Notes under the pieces: model-generated
What the model was told of the DNA's origin: nothing
The model's input: only the letters and a program-made list of their open reading frames with translations
Database searches by the model: none
DNA from: Luteibacter aegosomatis
Lineage (GTDB): Bacteria; Pseudomonadota; Gammaproteobacteria; Xanthomonadales; Rhodanobacteraceae
Length of the DNA stretch: 64,000 bases
Assembly (NCBI RefSeq): GCF_023078455.1
Contig: NZ_CP095740.1
Location: 1,352,001 to 1,416,000 of the forward strand
Reading direction: 5' to 3'
Part shown: piece after piece, positions 43,621-51,913 of the stretch
Position numbering within the stretch: the first letter of the stretch is position 1
Layout of the letters: every line of letters begins with the position of its first letter
Translations under genes and position numbers: made by a program

Positions 43621-44091
43621 CTACGAAGCGGGTACGCCCACCAACCGCGCGATGCGATCCGTATCCAGCGCCCCGCTCACCGCCTTCTTCGACCCGTCGG
43701 CCCGGATCGCCACCGTGCGCGGCGTCTCACCACCCCACGAAGGATCGATGAGGAAACCCAGCCGCTCCGGTGTCGCATCGGCATACGCCCGCGACGGCAC
43801 GTCGTCGAGCTTGGCCGCCTTCAACCGCGCCTCGAGCGCCCCGGCCTGCGACATCGCGTCGGTGGACACGAAAACCAGGTCGACGTCGGCATGCGAGCGT
43901 TGCCACGCGCGCAACGCCGAAAGGTTTTCCTCGCAGTAAGCGCAATCCAGTGCCCAGATCGCGATGACTTTCACGCCCTTCGACGGCGGTGCGAGCAGTG
44001 CCGCGACGTCGCCAGATGCTAGCGGTGTCGGCGGAGCCGCCTGCGCCGCGGCGCAGAACGCCAGGGCGGCGATGCCGGCCACGCGCCTCAT
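43621..44091 (-). CDS. Periplasmic thioredoxin-like (TlpA-type) protein
   Basis: A 156-residue exported protein. The signal peptide is MRRVAGIAALAFCAAAQA. A thioredoxin-fold region follows, with strand VKVIAIWALDCAYCEENLSA (CxxC motif C-A-Y-C), then VDLVFVSTD, and a later cis-proline-like segment ETPRTVAIRADG. It probably acts as a periplasmic thiol oxidoreductase. Its ATG overlaps the stop of the BNR protein gene by 4 bases, so the two are co-translated and probably work together. It is the last gene of the RegBA-linked run. Confidence 0.82.
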   Translation of the reverse strand: MRRVAGIAALAFCAAAQAAPPTPLASGDVAALLAPPSKGVKVIAIWALDCAYCEENLSALRAWQRSHADVDLVFVSTDAMSQAGALEARLKAAKLDDVPSRAYADATPERLGFLIDPSWGGETPRTVAIRADGSKKAVSGALDTDRIARLVGVPAS

Positions 44092-45257
44092 GGCCCGACC
44101 TGCACGAGGCGGAACGTGCCGCCGGGATTCCACGCCACGAAAGGCTGCTGCTTCGACAGGACGAGCTTCGGCCAACCCGACGCGCCGTCGGTATGCGCGA
44201 TCGCGCGGGGCGGCCCGAAGCTCGTGCCGCCATCCGTGGATTCGCGCAGCATGAGGTCGAGCCCGGAAGCGGTCATCTGGTTCCAGGCGATCCACACATG
44301 CTTGCCGTCCACGGCCAGATCCGCATGCGATGCGCCGGTGGTCGCGACGACGGCGGTGTGCTCGGGCGGGTTGCCCGGGACGAGCTGGCCGTAGCTGATG
44401 GTCGGTCGGTCGTCCGCGGCGCTGAACCACACGGCGTGCTTCACGCCCGACGCGTCGATGGCGAGCGAGGGCCCGTGGTGCGGGCAGCCCTCGATGCGCC
44501 ATTGGGTGAACGTGCCGCGCCGCACCGCCGGATGGCCGCCGTCCACCGGTAGCGTGGCGAAGGCGTGGTCGCGGATGTTGTCGCCGTAGATGGCGCGGAA
44601 GAACGCGTCGACGGAACCGTCTGGCGCCCGGGCGAGGGCGATGCGGCAGCACTCGCAGCTTTGGTCGACGATCTTGCGCTCCGGCGCGAAATGCTCGCCG
44701 CGGTCGGTCGACCAGCTGTAATACGTGGCGGCGCCCAGATACGGCTTGCCTGCTTTCGTCGCCGCTTCGAGATCGCGCTTGTCGATCCAGGCCACCACGA
44801 CACGGCCTTTGCCGTCGACGGCGAGCGAATCGAAGCGATGGGTAATCTCCGCCCGATCCACGTGCACCGTCTTCGGCGTGTCGAAGTGCGCGCCGTCGTC
44901 GAGCGAGCGCGAGAAGCGTACGAAGCCCGTCCAAGGCGCCTTGCGCGGTTGCGACCAGGTCACGTAAAGCTCGCCTTGCGGACCCAGGGCGAGCTTCGGA
45001 CGGTTTTCACCCTCGGCGTAGATCGGCTCGCCGGTGGGATTGACGATGGTGGAGAGGGCGAAGCCCTTGCCCATGTCGTCGGAACGGCGCACGCGCACGT
45101 GTTCGCCGACGGTGTCGACGACCCAGAGGCGGCCCTTGGCATCGATGGCGGCATCGAAACCCAGGGGCGCTTCGTGGCCCATCGCCATGTCGTGCATGTC
45201 GTGGGCATGCGCGAGCGGCGCGACGGCCAGCGCGGCGAGAAGGGCAAATCGGCGCAT
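44088..45257 (-). CDS. Exported BNR/sialidase-like beta-propeller protein
   Basis: A 389-residue protein. The signal peptide (RRFALLAALAVAPLAHA) is followed at once by a His/Met-rich segment HDMHDMAMGH resembling copper-binding sequences. The rest is a beta-propeller with repeated S-x-D-x-G-x-x-F Asp-box motifs (RSDDMGKGF, RSLDDGAHF, STDRGEHF, STDGGTSF). A cysteine cluster DQSCECCRIAL and a C-P-H-H segment lie mid-protein. Neuraminidase catalytic residues are not evident, so a binding or metal/redox role seems likelier than sialidase activity. It is followed by the thioredoxin-like gene and sits 2 bases downstream of regA. Confidence 0.75.
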   Translation of the reverse strand: MRRFALLAALAVAPLAHAHDMHDMAMGHEAPLGFDAAIDAKGRLWVVDTVGEHVRVRRSDDMGKGFALSTIVNPTGEPIYAEGENRPKLALGPQGELYVTWSQPRKAPWTGFVRFSRSLDDGAHFDTPKTVHVDRAEITHRFDSLAVDGKGRVVVAWIDKRDLEAATKAGKPYLGAATYYSWSTDRGEHFAPERKIVDQSCECCRIALARAPDGSVDAFFRAIYGDNIRDHAFATLPVDGGHPAVRRGTFTQWRIEGCPHHGPSLAIDASGVKHAVWFSAADDRPTISYGQLVPGNPPEHTAVVATTGASHADLAVDGKHVWIAWNQMTASGLDLMLRESTDGGTSFGPPRAIAHTDGASGWPKLVLSKQQPFVAWNPGGTFRLVQVGP

Positions 45258-45259
45258 GC

Positions 45260-45841
45260 TCAGTTCTCCTCGGGCCGTTCCCGGACCGGGTGCTTGCTGA
45301 GCTTGCGCTGCAGGGTGCGGCGGTGCATGCCCAGGCGCCTCGCCGTTTCGGAGATGTTGCCCTCGCATTCGGTGAGCACGCGCTGGATGTGCTCCCATTC
45401 GAGACGGCGCAGCGGCAGGGGTGCGTCGGGCGCATCGACCGGATCGTCCGCGTCGGCGGGGCCGCCGTCGCCGTCGAGAAGCGCACGGACCACGGCGTCG
45501 GCATCCACCGGCTTGGCCAGATAGTCGTGCGCGCCGCGCTTGATCGCTTCCACCGCGGTGGCGATCGAGGCATAGCCCGTGAGCAGCAGCACGCGGATGT
45601 CGGGCACCAGCGACTGCAGCTCGGGAATGAGGCGCAGCCCGTTCTCGTCGCCGAGCTTGAGGTCGAGCACGCAGTAGCGCGGCTGGTGCCGCCGGGTGAG
45701 GGCGCGCGCATCGTCGGCGTTGTCGGCGCTGATCACCTCGAATCCGCGCGAGGTGAGCGCACGGCCCAGCACGCGGGCGAAGGTGGGATCGTCGTCGACG
45801 ATGAGCAGAGGACGGCCGGTGGGAGGAGTGAGGTCGTTCAT
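45260..45841 (-). CDS. regA: Redox response regulator of the RegA/ActR/PrrA family
   Basis: A 193-residue regulator. The receiver (PLLIVDDDPTFARVL, CVLDLKLGDENGL, LLTGYASIATAVEAI, YLAKPVD) is joined by a short Pro/Asp-rich linker to a Fis-type helix-turn-helix: LEWEHIQRVLTECEGNISET followed by ARRLGMHRRTLQRKL. That architecture is the RegA/PrrA/RoxR type. These regulators control respiration, redox and energy genes. It overlaps regB by 4 bases. Confidence 0.9.
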   Translation of the reverse strand: MNDLTPPTGRPLLIVDDDPTFARVLGRALTSRGFEVISADNADDARALTRRHQPRYCVLDLKLGDENGLRLIPELQSLVPDIRVLLLTGYASIATAVEAIKRGAHDYLAKPVDADAVVRALLDGDGGPADADDPVDAPDAPLPLRRLEWEHIQRVLTECEGNISETARRLGMHRRTLQRKLSKHPVRERPEEN

Positions 45842-47118
45842 GCAGGGTCTCCGATGACCGAAAGGGGCAGGCGCAGGCGCATCTGGGCACCGTGGCCGGT
45901 ATTGCTGGCGGCCAGCTCGCCGTCGAGGCGCTCCGCCGTGGCTTCGGCGAGCGCGAGGCCGATGCCGAGTCCGGTGTCCTTCTGCGAAAGACCGAGCGTG
46001 CCGAGTTCGTCGAACTCGTCGAAACCGGGCCCTTCGTCCGTGACGATCAGCTCGAGCCAGCGCCCGTCGATGCGGATGCCGAAGGACACGGCGGCGCTGT
46101 CGTTCAGCGCGGAGGCGTCGGCGGCGTTGTTCAGCAGGTTGATCAGGGCATGCCGCAAGCCCGGTGGCGAGCGCAGGCGAAGCCGCGCCGCGTTGGGTTC
46201 CACGTCGAGGGTGACGTCGGCTTCCGGACGCAGCAGCTGGAAGCGCTCCATGCAGCTGTGCACGAACTGGTCGAGCGTGACCCGCTCGGGTTCCTGCGAG
46301 AGTTGCGCCTTGCCGAAGGCGACCATCTCGCGAAGGATGGTGCGGCATCGCTCCACCTGGCCCTCGAGCAGGTCGAGGTCGTCGCCCAGGGGCGTGTCGC
46401 CCGCGTGTTCGCGGCGGATCTCGGGCAACAGCATGCGCATCGTCGCCAGCGGCGTATTCAGTTCATGGGCGGCACCGGCCGCCTGCGTGGCGATGGCGAG
46501 GATGCCCTCGTCGCGCAGCGCCCGCTCGCGCACGCGCTGCACTTCGTCCTGTTGCGAGCGGATCGCCTTGGCGAGGTTGCTGATGAACACGCCGAGCAGG
46601 ATCGCCATGATCACGAAGTTGACGCCGAGGCCGGCGACGTAGAGATCGAAATCCAGCCCCTTGTTGCCCAGCGAGGGCAGCGGCCGGTGATAGGGCACCA
46701 ACAGGACGTAGGCCACCCCGGTGAGGATCGCCACCAGGGACACGCCGGTGATGGACAGCGCGGCGGCCGACAGGCCGATGGGTACCAGCAGCAGCGTCAC
46801 GAAGGGGTTGGATGCGCCGCCGGTGAAATAGAGCAGGTAGCCCAGCACCAGCGTATCGGCGGCGATGTGCACGATGGCCTCGCCCTCGGTCATCTTCCAG
46901 GGCATGCCCAGCCGGAACGACGCGGCGGCGGCGAACACGGCGAGCACGCACACGCCCAGCATCAGCGGCAGCAACGGCACGTCGAGCTTGAGCAGGGTGA
47001 CGCAGGAGAGGATCGCCACGCTCTGGCCGGCGATGGCGCACAGGCGAAGCCAGGCGAGGGTGCGCGCTAGCGCGAAAGGACCGGAGCGGGACGTCGGGGA
47101 GTGCAGGTGGTCGCTCAC
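45838..47118 (-). CDS. regB: Redox sensor histidine kinase of the RegB/PrrB family
   Basis: A 426-residue kinase with six N-terminal membrane helices. The loop LYFTGGASNPFVTLLLV contains the GG-x-x-NPF quinone-site motif of RegB. The H-box is QAAGAAHELNTPLATMRM. A cysteine in QVERCRTILREMV sits where RegB has its redox-active cysteine. The ATPase domain (INLLNNAADAS, DEGPGF, TGLGIGLALA) is intact. It is the first gene of regB-regA-BNR-thioredoxin. The redox-sensing call comes from these motifs. Confidence 0.92.
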   Translation of the reverse strand: MSDHLHSPTSRSGPFALARTLAWLRLCAIAGQSVAILSCVTLLKLDVPLLPLMLGVCVLAVFAAAASFRLGMPWKMTEGEAIVHIAADTLVLGYLLYFTGGASNPFVTLLLVPIGLSAAALSITGVSLVAILTGVAYVLLVPYHRPLPSLGNKGLDFDLYVAGLGVNFVIMAILLGVFISNLAKAIRSQQDEVQRVRERALRDEGILAIATQAAGAAHELNTPLATMRMLLPEIRREHAGDTPLGDDLDLLEGQVERCRTILREMVAFGKAQLSQEPERVTLDQFVHSCMERFQLLRPEADVTLDVEPNAARLRLRSPPGLRHALINLLNNAADASALNDSAAVSFGIRIDGRWLELIVTDEGPGFDEFDELGTLGLSQKDTGLGIGLALAEATAERLDGELAASNTGHGAQMRLRLPLSVIGDPA

Positions 47119-47172
47119 GTCGATCTCTTCATGGTCGAAGGGCCGCCCGTCCGGGCGGCCCTTCGCGGGGTA

Positions 47173-48708
47173 TCACAGGTCTTCGTTGTGCACGGGCGGC
47201 ACCGGCGGAACGTCGGCCAGTGCGTGGTCCAGCGAGAGCTTGCGCATCAGCGGCAGCATCGCCACGGCGATGACGGTGCAGGCCACGCCGACGAAGCCGA
47301 GCTTGTTGAACAGGCTGGTGTAGATCGGCAGGGACTGCAGCGGATCGGTGATGTTGTCGGGAATCGCGGCGTAATTGGCCACCACGCTGCCCATGTACTG
47401 CGCGACGCCCGAGGCCACGTAGTAGGCGCCCATCATGAAGCCGCCCATGCGTGCCGGCACGTAGCGGGCGATCATCGCCAGGCCCAGGCCGCTGACGAGG
47501 ATCTCGCCGAGCGAATAGAAACCATAGCCCCAGACCATGTACCACGACGAGATCTGGCCACCCACGGCGGTCTTCGCGCCCAGGCCGTACATGAAGAAGC
47601 CCACGGCCACGGCGACGAAGCCCAGGGCGAACTTGGCGGCGACGGAGAAATCCTTGCCGTGGCGACCGAGCGTGTTGTAGATCCACACGAGGATCGGCGA
47701 GAGGATCACGATCCAGATCGCGTTCAGCGACTGGAACTGCTCGGGAATCCAGCGAAGGATGTGGACGCCGAAGAGGCCGAAGTCGAGGTCGACGTTGCGC
47801 TGCGCGAACAGGTTCAGCGAAGTCGACATCTGCTGGTAGAAGATGAAGAAGAAGATCGTCTGCACCGTGAGCACCAGCGCGGCGATCAGGCCGGCCCGCT
47901 CGCTCTTTTCCACCGAGCGGATGAGGTGCACGAAGATGCCCAGGATCACCACGCCGGCGATGTAGACGCAGGCCTTGGCCACGTCCTGGTTCTGCAGGAT
48001 GAAAGCGGACGCGGCGATGATCGCCAGGCCTCCCACCAGCACGCCGGCCACGTTGCGGCCCAGCAGCGGGCGCTCGTCCGGCGCCGAGCCGATGTGGGCC
48101 AGGGTGTGGCGCATGAAGAAGTAGTTGATCAGGCCGAGGATGAGGCCGATGGAGCACACGCCGAAGGCGGTGTGCCAGCCCAGCGCGTCGCCGTAGTGCT
48201 CGCCCACGTAGTCGCGGATCCAGGGCGTGAGCAGCATCGAGATCGTGGAGCCGACGTTCACCGCCATGTAGTAGATGGTGAACGCGCTGTCGATCTTCAC
48301 CTCGTCGCCCTCGTAGATCTTGCGCACGAGGTTGCCCGCGTTGGGCTTGAACAGGCCGTTGCCGAGGATGATCACGCCCAGCGCGACGTACAGGAACAGG
48401 CTGTTGTTGGTGGGGATCCACAGCAACGCGTAGCCGATCATGAGCACCACGGCACCGGTGAGCATGGTGCGACGGGTGCCGATGAACTTGTCGCCGATCC
48501 AGCCGCCGATGGCCGGCGTGGCGTAGATGAGGGCGGACGCCGCGCCCCAGATGAGGTTCGAGTCGACTTCGGCGAAGCCGAGCTTCTTCACCATGTAGGT
48601 GACCATCAGCACCTGCATGCCGTAGAAGCCGAAGCGCTCCCACATCTCGATGAGGAAGACCGTGCTGAAGGATCGGGTCTGGGAAACGGGCGGGTTCTGA
48701 AGTGCCAT
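47173..48708 (-). CDS. POT-family proton-coupled peptide transporter
   Basis: A 511-residue carrier with about 14 helices. It has the POT landmarks E-x-x-E-R-F in FLIEMWERFGFYGMQ, the PTR2 signature from ATPAIGGWIGDKFIGTRR onward, and a second signature IYYMAVNVGS. It imports di- and tripeptides with protons (DtpA-like). ATG 48708 is chosen because the E-x-x-E-R motif then lies about 20 residues in; an in-frame upstream extension is unsupported. Its leader contains a perfect hairpin 28 bases before the start. Confidence 0.93.
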   Translation of the reverse strand: MALQNPPVSQTRSFSTVFLIEMWERFGFYGMQVLMVTYMVKKLGFAEVDSNLIWGAASALIYATPAIGGWIGDKFIGTRRTMLTGAVVLMIGYALLWIPTNNSLFLYVALGVIILGNGLFKPNAGNLVRKIYEGDEVKIDSAFTIYYMAVNVGSTISMLLTPWIRDYVGEHYGDALGWHTAFGVCSIGLILGLINYFFMRHTLAHIGSAPDERPLLGRNVAGVLVGGLAIIAASAFILQNQDVAKACVYIAGVVILGIFVHLIRSVEKSERAGLIAALVLTVQTIFFFIFYQQMSTSLNLFAQRNVDLDFGLFGVHILRWIPEQFQSLNAIWIVILSPILVWIYNTLGRHGKDFSVAAKFALGFVAVAVGFFMYGLGAKTAVGGQISSWYMVWGYGFYSLGEILVSGLGLAMIARYVPARMGGFMMGAYYVASGVAQYMGSVVANYAAIPDNITDPLQSLPIYTSLFNKLGFVGVACTVIAVAMLPLMRKLSLDHALADVPPVPPVHNEDL

Positions 48709-49019
48709 GTAGATTCCGTGCGCATTGGAAACAGCGAGTCGCGAAAAAACGCGACTCCCGTCGCCATGACCCTGAACGAGGCCATAACTGGTCAAGACTA
48801 ACCCAAATGGTCCGCCGGGTCGTGTTGCGCCGCCAGAGGGGCGCGGCGATTCGCCACGCATCCGGGACGCGGAGGGTCCCTAAGCCGCCCGCAAGGCCGC
48901 TGTGGCATAGTAGTGGGCCATTTCCGACCCTTCCGACGCCGCCCGACATGCCGCATCGTCCTGTCCACCCGACCTCCCGGACCGCCTCCGCGGCCGTTCC
49001 GACGGGCATCTGACCGTCC
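48709..49019. promoter_or_regulatory. Divergent gap between the peptide transporter and dgkA, with leader hairpin
   Basis: This 311-base gap holds no convincing gene. The clearest structure is GAGTCGCG-AAAAAA-CGCGACTC at 48736-48757, an 8-base-pair stem in the 5' leader of the transporter gene. Its A6 loop reads as U6 in that transcript. Promoters in both directions are expected here, but I could not settle on convincing -35/-10 pairs. Confidence 0.4.
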
Positions 49020-49391
49020 ATGGCATCCAACGTCCCGCGCGGCCCGCGCCAGGTCTTTTCGGCTTTCCAGTGGTCCATGAAAGGCCTGCGTGCCTGTTTT
49101 CACTACGAGGCGTCGTTCCGGCTCGAGGTCTACCTCGCCGTGATCGTCGTGCCGCTGGGGCTGTGGCTGGGGCAGGGCGCCCTGGAGAAGATCGTCCTGA
49201 TCACCTTCCCGATCCTGGTGCTCTCGGCCGAGCTGCTCAATTCGGCCATCGAGGCGGTGGTCGACAAGGTCAGCCCCGAGTTCCACGAACTGGCCGGACG
49301 GGCCAAGGACATGGGCTCGGCGGCCGTCTTCCTGTTGTTGCTGATGGTGGGCGTGAGCTGGGCGCTGATTCTCTGGCCAAGGTTTTTCTGA
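49020..49391 (+). CDS. dgkA: Diacylglycerol kinase (prokaryotic, DgkA)
   Basis: A 123-residue integral enzyme with an amphipathic N-terminus, three membrane helices and the family motif AELLNSAIEAVVDKVSPEFH followed by ELAGRAKDMGSAAVF. It phosphorylates diacylglycerol to phosphatidic acid, recycling lipid left over from envelope glycan synthesis. It is divergent from the peptide transporter. lemA follows 59 bases later, after a palindrome, and may have its own promoter. Confidence 0.94.
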   Translation: MASNVPRGPRQVFSAFQWSMKGLRACFHYEASFRLEVYLAVIVVPLGLWLGQGALEKIVLITFPILVLSAELLNSAIEAVVDKVSPEFHELAGRAKDMGSAAVFLLLLMVGVSWALILWPRFF

Positions 49392-49419
49392 AAGCCAGGG
49401 CGCACGAATTTGCGCTACC

Positions 49420-49433
49420 TTGTGCGCGCACAA
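49420..49433. promoter_or_regulatory. TTGTGCGCGCACAA palindrome before lemA
   Basis: A perfect 14-base palindrome ends 17 bases before the lemA ATG (49451), just ahead of the AAGGAA ribosome-binding site. A second small inverted repeat (GCGCA, then TGCGC) precedes it near 49400. Together they suggest an operator or a translational control hairpin. Confidence 0.4.
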
Positions 49434-49450
49434 CACAAGGAACCGCCGCC

Positions 49451-50074
49451 ATGAAGACACTCGTCCGCACCTTCGCCCTCGTCCTCCTCGCCGGCTTCCT
49501 GTCCGGCTGCGGCTACAACGCCATCCAGCGCGAGGACGAAGCCGTCAAGGCGGCCTGGTCCGAAGTGCTCAACCAGTACCAGCGCCGTGCCGACCTGGTA
49601 CCCAACCTCGTGAACACGGTGAAGGGGTACGCCCAGCACGAGGAGCGCGTGCTCACCGAGGTGACCAACGCCCGCGCCAAGGTGGGCCAGGTGCAGCTGA
49701 GCCCCGAGCAGGCGAACGACCCTGAAGCCCTGGCGAAATTCCAGGCGGCCCAAGGCCAGCTTTCCGGCGCGCTGTCGCGCCTGCTGGTGGTCAGCGAAAA
49801 CTATCCCCAGTTGAAGGCCGACGGCTCGTTCCGCGATCTGCAGGCCCAGCTCGAAGGCACCGAGAACCGCATCACGGTGGCGCGCAAGCGTTACGTCGAT
49901 GCCGTGCAGTCGTACAACACACTGATCCGCTCGTTCCCGAACAACCTCACGGCCAAGGTCATGGGTTACTCGGTCAAGCCCAATTTCAGCGTCGAGAACG
50001 AAAAGGCCATCTCCACCGCGCCCACCGTCGACTTCGGCGGCGCCCCGGCCCCGGCTACCTCGGCCGGCCGCTGA
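49451..50074 (+). CDS. lemA: LemA-family lipoprotein-like protein
   Basis: A 207-residue protein. Its N-terminus is a lipoprotein-type signal (FALVLLAGFLSGC, cysteine at about 20). The LemA helical domain follows: YNAIQREDEAVKAAWSEVLN, YQRRADLVPNLVNTVKGYA, LSRLLVVSENYPQLKA, then NTLIRSFPNNL. Function in the envelope is not established. The following gene starts inside its stop codon (TGATG), and the lemA-TPM order is a common conserved cluster. Confidence 0.93.
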   Translation: MKTLVRTFALVLLAGFLSGCGYNAIQREDEAVKAAWSEVLNQYQRRADLVPNLVNTVKGYAQHEERVLTEVTNARAKVGQVQLSPEQANDPEALAKFQAAQGQLSGALSRLLVVSENYPQLKADGSFRDLQAQLEGTENRITVARKRYVDAVQSYNTLIRSFPNNLTAKVMGYSVKPNFSVENEKAISTAPTVDFGGAPAPATSAGR

Positions 50075-50973
50075 TGCGACGTTTCGCGGCCGGGTTATGG
50101 CTGGCCGTCGCGCTGCTGGTGGCCCCGTGGGCGGCGCCGGCGGCCGACGAGCCGGCCGTGCCGAAGCTGACGCGTCACGTCACCGATCTCACGGGCACGC
50201 TCAGTGCCGACCGGATCGATCAACTTGACGCGCGGCTGGTCGCGCTGGAAAAGGCCAAGGGTTCCCAGGTGGTCGTGGTGATGGTGCCCACCACGCAGCC
50301 CGACGATCTCGAGGACTACTCCCTGAAGGTGGCCGAGGCCAACAAGGTGGGACGCGAGGGCCCCGACGACGGTGTGCTCGTGTTGCTGGCGAAGGACGAT
50401 CGCCGCGTGCGCATCGAGGTCGGCTACGGACTGGAGGGCGCACTGCCCGACGCCATCGCCGCCCGCATCATTCGCGAGTACATGGCGCCGAAGCTGCGCG
50501 TCAACGATTACTACGGCGGCATCAACGAGGCACTCAACGCCATCACGCAGATCGTGCAGGGCGAATCGTTGCCTGCGCCGGTGAATCCCGACGACAGCCA
50601 TGAGCGCCGTCGCAATGGGGGCGGGCACTTGCTCTTGCCGCTGATCTTCGGCGTGTTGTTCCTGCGCGGGTTGCTCGGCCGCGCACCGTTGGGCGTGCGC
50701 ATGCCGTTGGGTGGCGCGATCACCGGCGGGCTGGGTTGGCTGTTCATGCACTCCATCCTCGGCGGCGTACTCGGACTCGTCGCCGGCGCCCTCTTCATGG
50801 CCATTCCCGTCGGCGCCGGTCGTTCGATCGGCGGCGGGGGCTGGGGTGGCTTCGGCGGCTGGGGTGGTGGTGGCGGTTTCGGTGGCGGCGGCGGCTTCGG
50901 AGGCGGCGGTGGCGGCGGCTTCAGCGGTGGCGGCGGCAGCTTCGGTGGTGGCGGCGCGTCGGGGAACTGGTGA
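50074..50973 (+). CDS. TPM-domain (YgcG-type) membrane protein with Gly-rich tail
   Basis: A 299-residue protein. The signal peptide (AAGLWLAVALLVAPWAAPAA) is followed by a TPM domain (LTRHVTDLTGTLSADRIDQL, VVVVMVPTTQPDDLEDYSLK, RRVRIEVGYGLEGALPDAIA). Two membrane helices follow near residues 183-260. The final 45 residues are almost entirely Gly with Phe, Trp and Ser, ending SGNW. This layout is the YgcG type found beside lemA. TPM domains have been linked to phosphatase activity and photosystem repair in plants. Both junctions are TGATG overlaps, implying translational coupling. Confidence 0.9.
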   Translation: MRRFAAGLWLAVALLVAPWAAPAADEPAVPKLTRHVTDLTGTLSADRIDQLDARLVALEKAKGSQVVVVMVPTTQPDDLEDYSLKVAEANKVGREGPDDGVLVLLAKDDRRVRIEVGYGLEGALPDAIAARIIREYMAPKLRVNDYYGGINEALNAITQIVQGESLPAPVNPDDSHERRRNGGGHLLLPLIFGVLFLRGLLGRAPLGVRMPLGGAITGGLGWLFMHSILGGVLGLVAGALFMAIPVGAGRSIGGGGWGGFGGWGGGGGFGGGGGFGGGGGGGFSGGGGSFGGGGASGNW

Positions 50974-51473
50974 TGGACATGCGACGGATAAGGCAAAACC
51001 TTTTCGGCGAGTGGTTCCGTATCGGCCGGGCGTTTCCGCCCGAGGTGCTCGAGGCGGTGACCCGGCTGGTCGCCGAGGGCGAGGGAAAACATCGTGGCGA
51101 ATTGCGCGTGGCGATCGAGTCGCGGTTGCCGTTGAGCGCGGTCGTCCAGGGCGTCACCGCGCGTGATCGCGCGGCGATGCTGTTCGCCCATCTTCGCGTT
51201 TGGGATACCGAAGAGAATTGCGGTGTGCTGCTTTACGTGCTGCTCGCGGAGCATCGCATCGAAATCGTGGCCGATCGGGGCATCGCCAAGCGCGTTACCG
51301 CAAGCGAGTGGGAATCGATCACCGCGCACATGCGTGACGAGTTCGCCGCGGGGCGCCTTCGCGAAGGCCTGCTTACGGGCGTCACCGAGGCGGGAGCGTT
51401 GTTGGCGACGTACTATCCCGGTGACGGTTCGTCTCGCGAAAACCAGCTACCGGACAGGCCGTTGGTGCTTTAG
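50973..51473 (+). CDS. Second TPM-domain protein, cytosolic
   Basis: A 166-residue TPM-domain protein without signal peptide or membrane helix. It starts MDMRRIRQNLFGEWFRIGRA, and the core contains HRGELRVAIESRLPLSAVVQ, RDRAAMLFAHLRVWDTEENC, GVLLYVLLAEHRIEIVADRG and the helical FAAGRLREGLLTGVTEAG. It overlaps the preceding gene by TGATG and completes the lemA-TPM-TPM trio. It is the last chromosomal gene before the prophage; a REP-like element follows. Confidence 0.88.
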   Translation: MDMRRIRQNLFGEWFRIGRAFPPEVLEAVTRLVAEGEGKHRGELRVAIESRLPLSAVVQGVTARDRAAMLFAHLRVWDTEENCGVLLYVLLAEHRIEIVADRGIAKRVTASEWESITAHMRDEFAAGRLREGLLTGVTEAGALLATYYPGDGSSRENQLPDRPLVL

Positions 51474-51516
51474 CGTTCGATCGGTCGCGGTGAATCCTCG
51501 ACGTGCCGCTTCGCAG

Positions 51517-51644
51517 GATTCGCCGATACGATCGGCTCCCACCCCTTCGGTAGGCCGGTCGTCGAAGGCTTGCTACCGAGGCGGTGGAATGGGTCCTATC
51601 GGCGCAGCGTTGCTACCGAAGGGTGGGAGCCGATCGTATCGGCG
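51517..51644. repeat. REP-like element, copy 4, three-armed and degenerate
   Basis: The left arm (51517-51553) matches copies 1 and 2. A decayed right arm (51573-51606, with GGTGGAATGGGTCCTATCGG) is followed by a good right arm (51613-51644, GGGTGGGAGC plus GCCGATCGTATCGGC). It looks like an element that gained or lost an arm by recombination. It lies after the last chromosomal gene, near the prophage left end. Confidence 0.75.
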
Positions 51645-51913
51645 GAGGGATTTGCGGGAACCCTTCCGGTGCCGTTGAAGCGGTCACCTCCCGAACAGGT
51701 CGAGACCCGTTTTTCGAAAGGCACCTCGTCTGTGCCGTGCCAGTTGGAGTGATCAATGGAGGAAGAACATGGATGAGGCCGGATGAAACCGGACAAACGG
51801 CGCCAAATGGACGTTTGCCGCCCGTTTAGTAAGGCGAGGCCCTTAGGTCGGCGGCGGCGCTTGGATTGAACACAATGCGCACGCCGCGTCGCAGATGTCA
51901 CTTGATTTGCAAA
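51645..51913. other. Gene-free chromosome/prophage junction with candidate transposase sites
   Basis: The REP-like element and this stretch fill a 440-base gene-free span starting at 51474. After the REP element I see a cluster of related CCGTTT motifs: CCCGTTTTTCGAAAGG at 51706, the reverse-strand GCCGTTTGTCC (bases 51791-51801), GACGTTTGCCG near 51810 and CCCGTTTAGTAAGG at 51821. Mu-type elements carry several end-binding sites in their first 200 bases, so these are candidates for transposase sites. I could not fix the exact left end or its target duplication without the right end. Confidence 0.4.

Noticed and set aside
50845..50970. Glycine-codon tandem repeat read as a separate repeat element
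   Set aside because: The GGN-rich tract is the Gly-rich tail of the YgcG-type protein and stays in frame; it is not an intergenic repeat or CRISPR.
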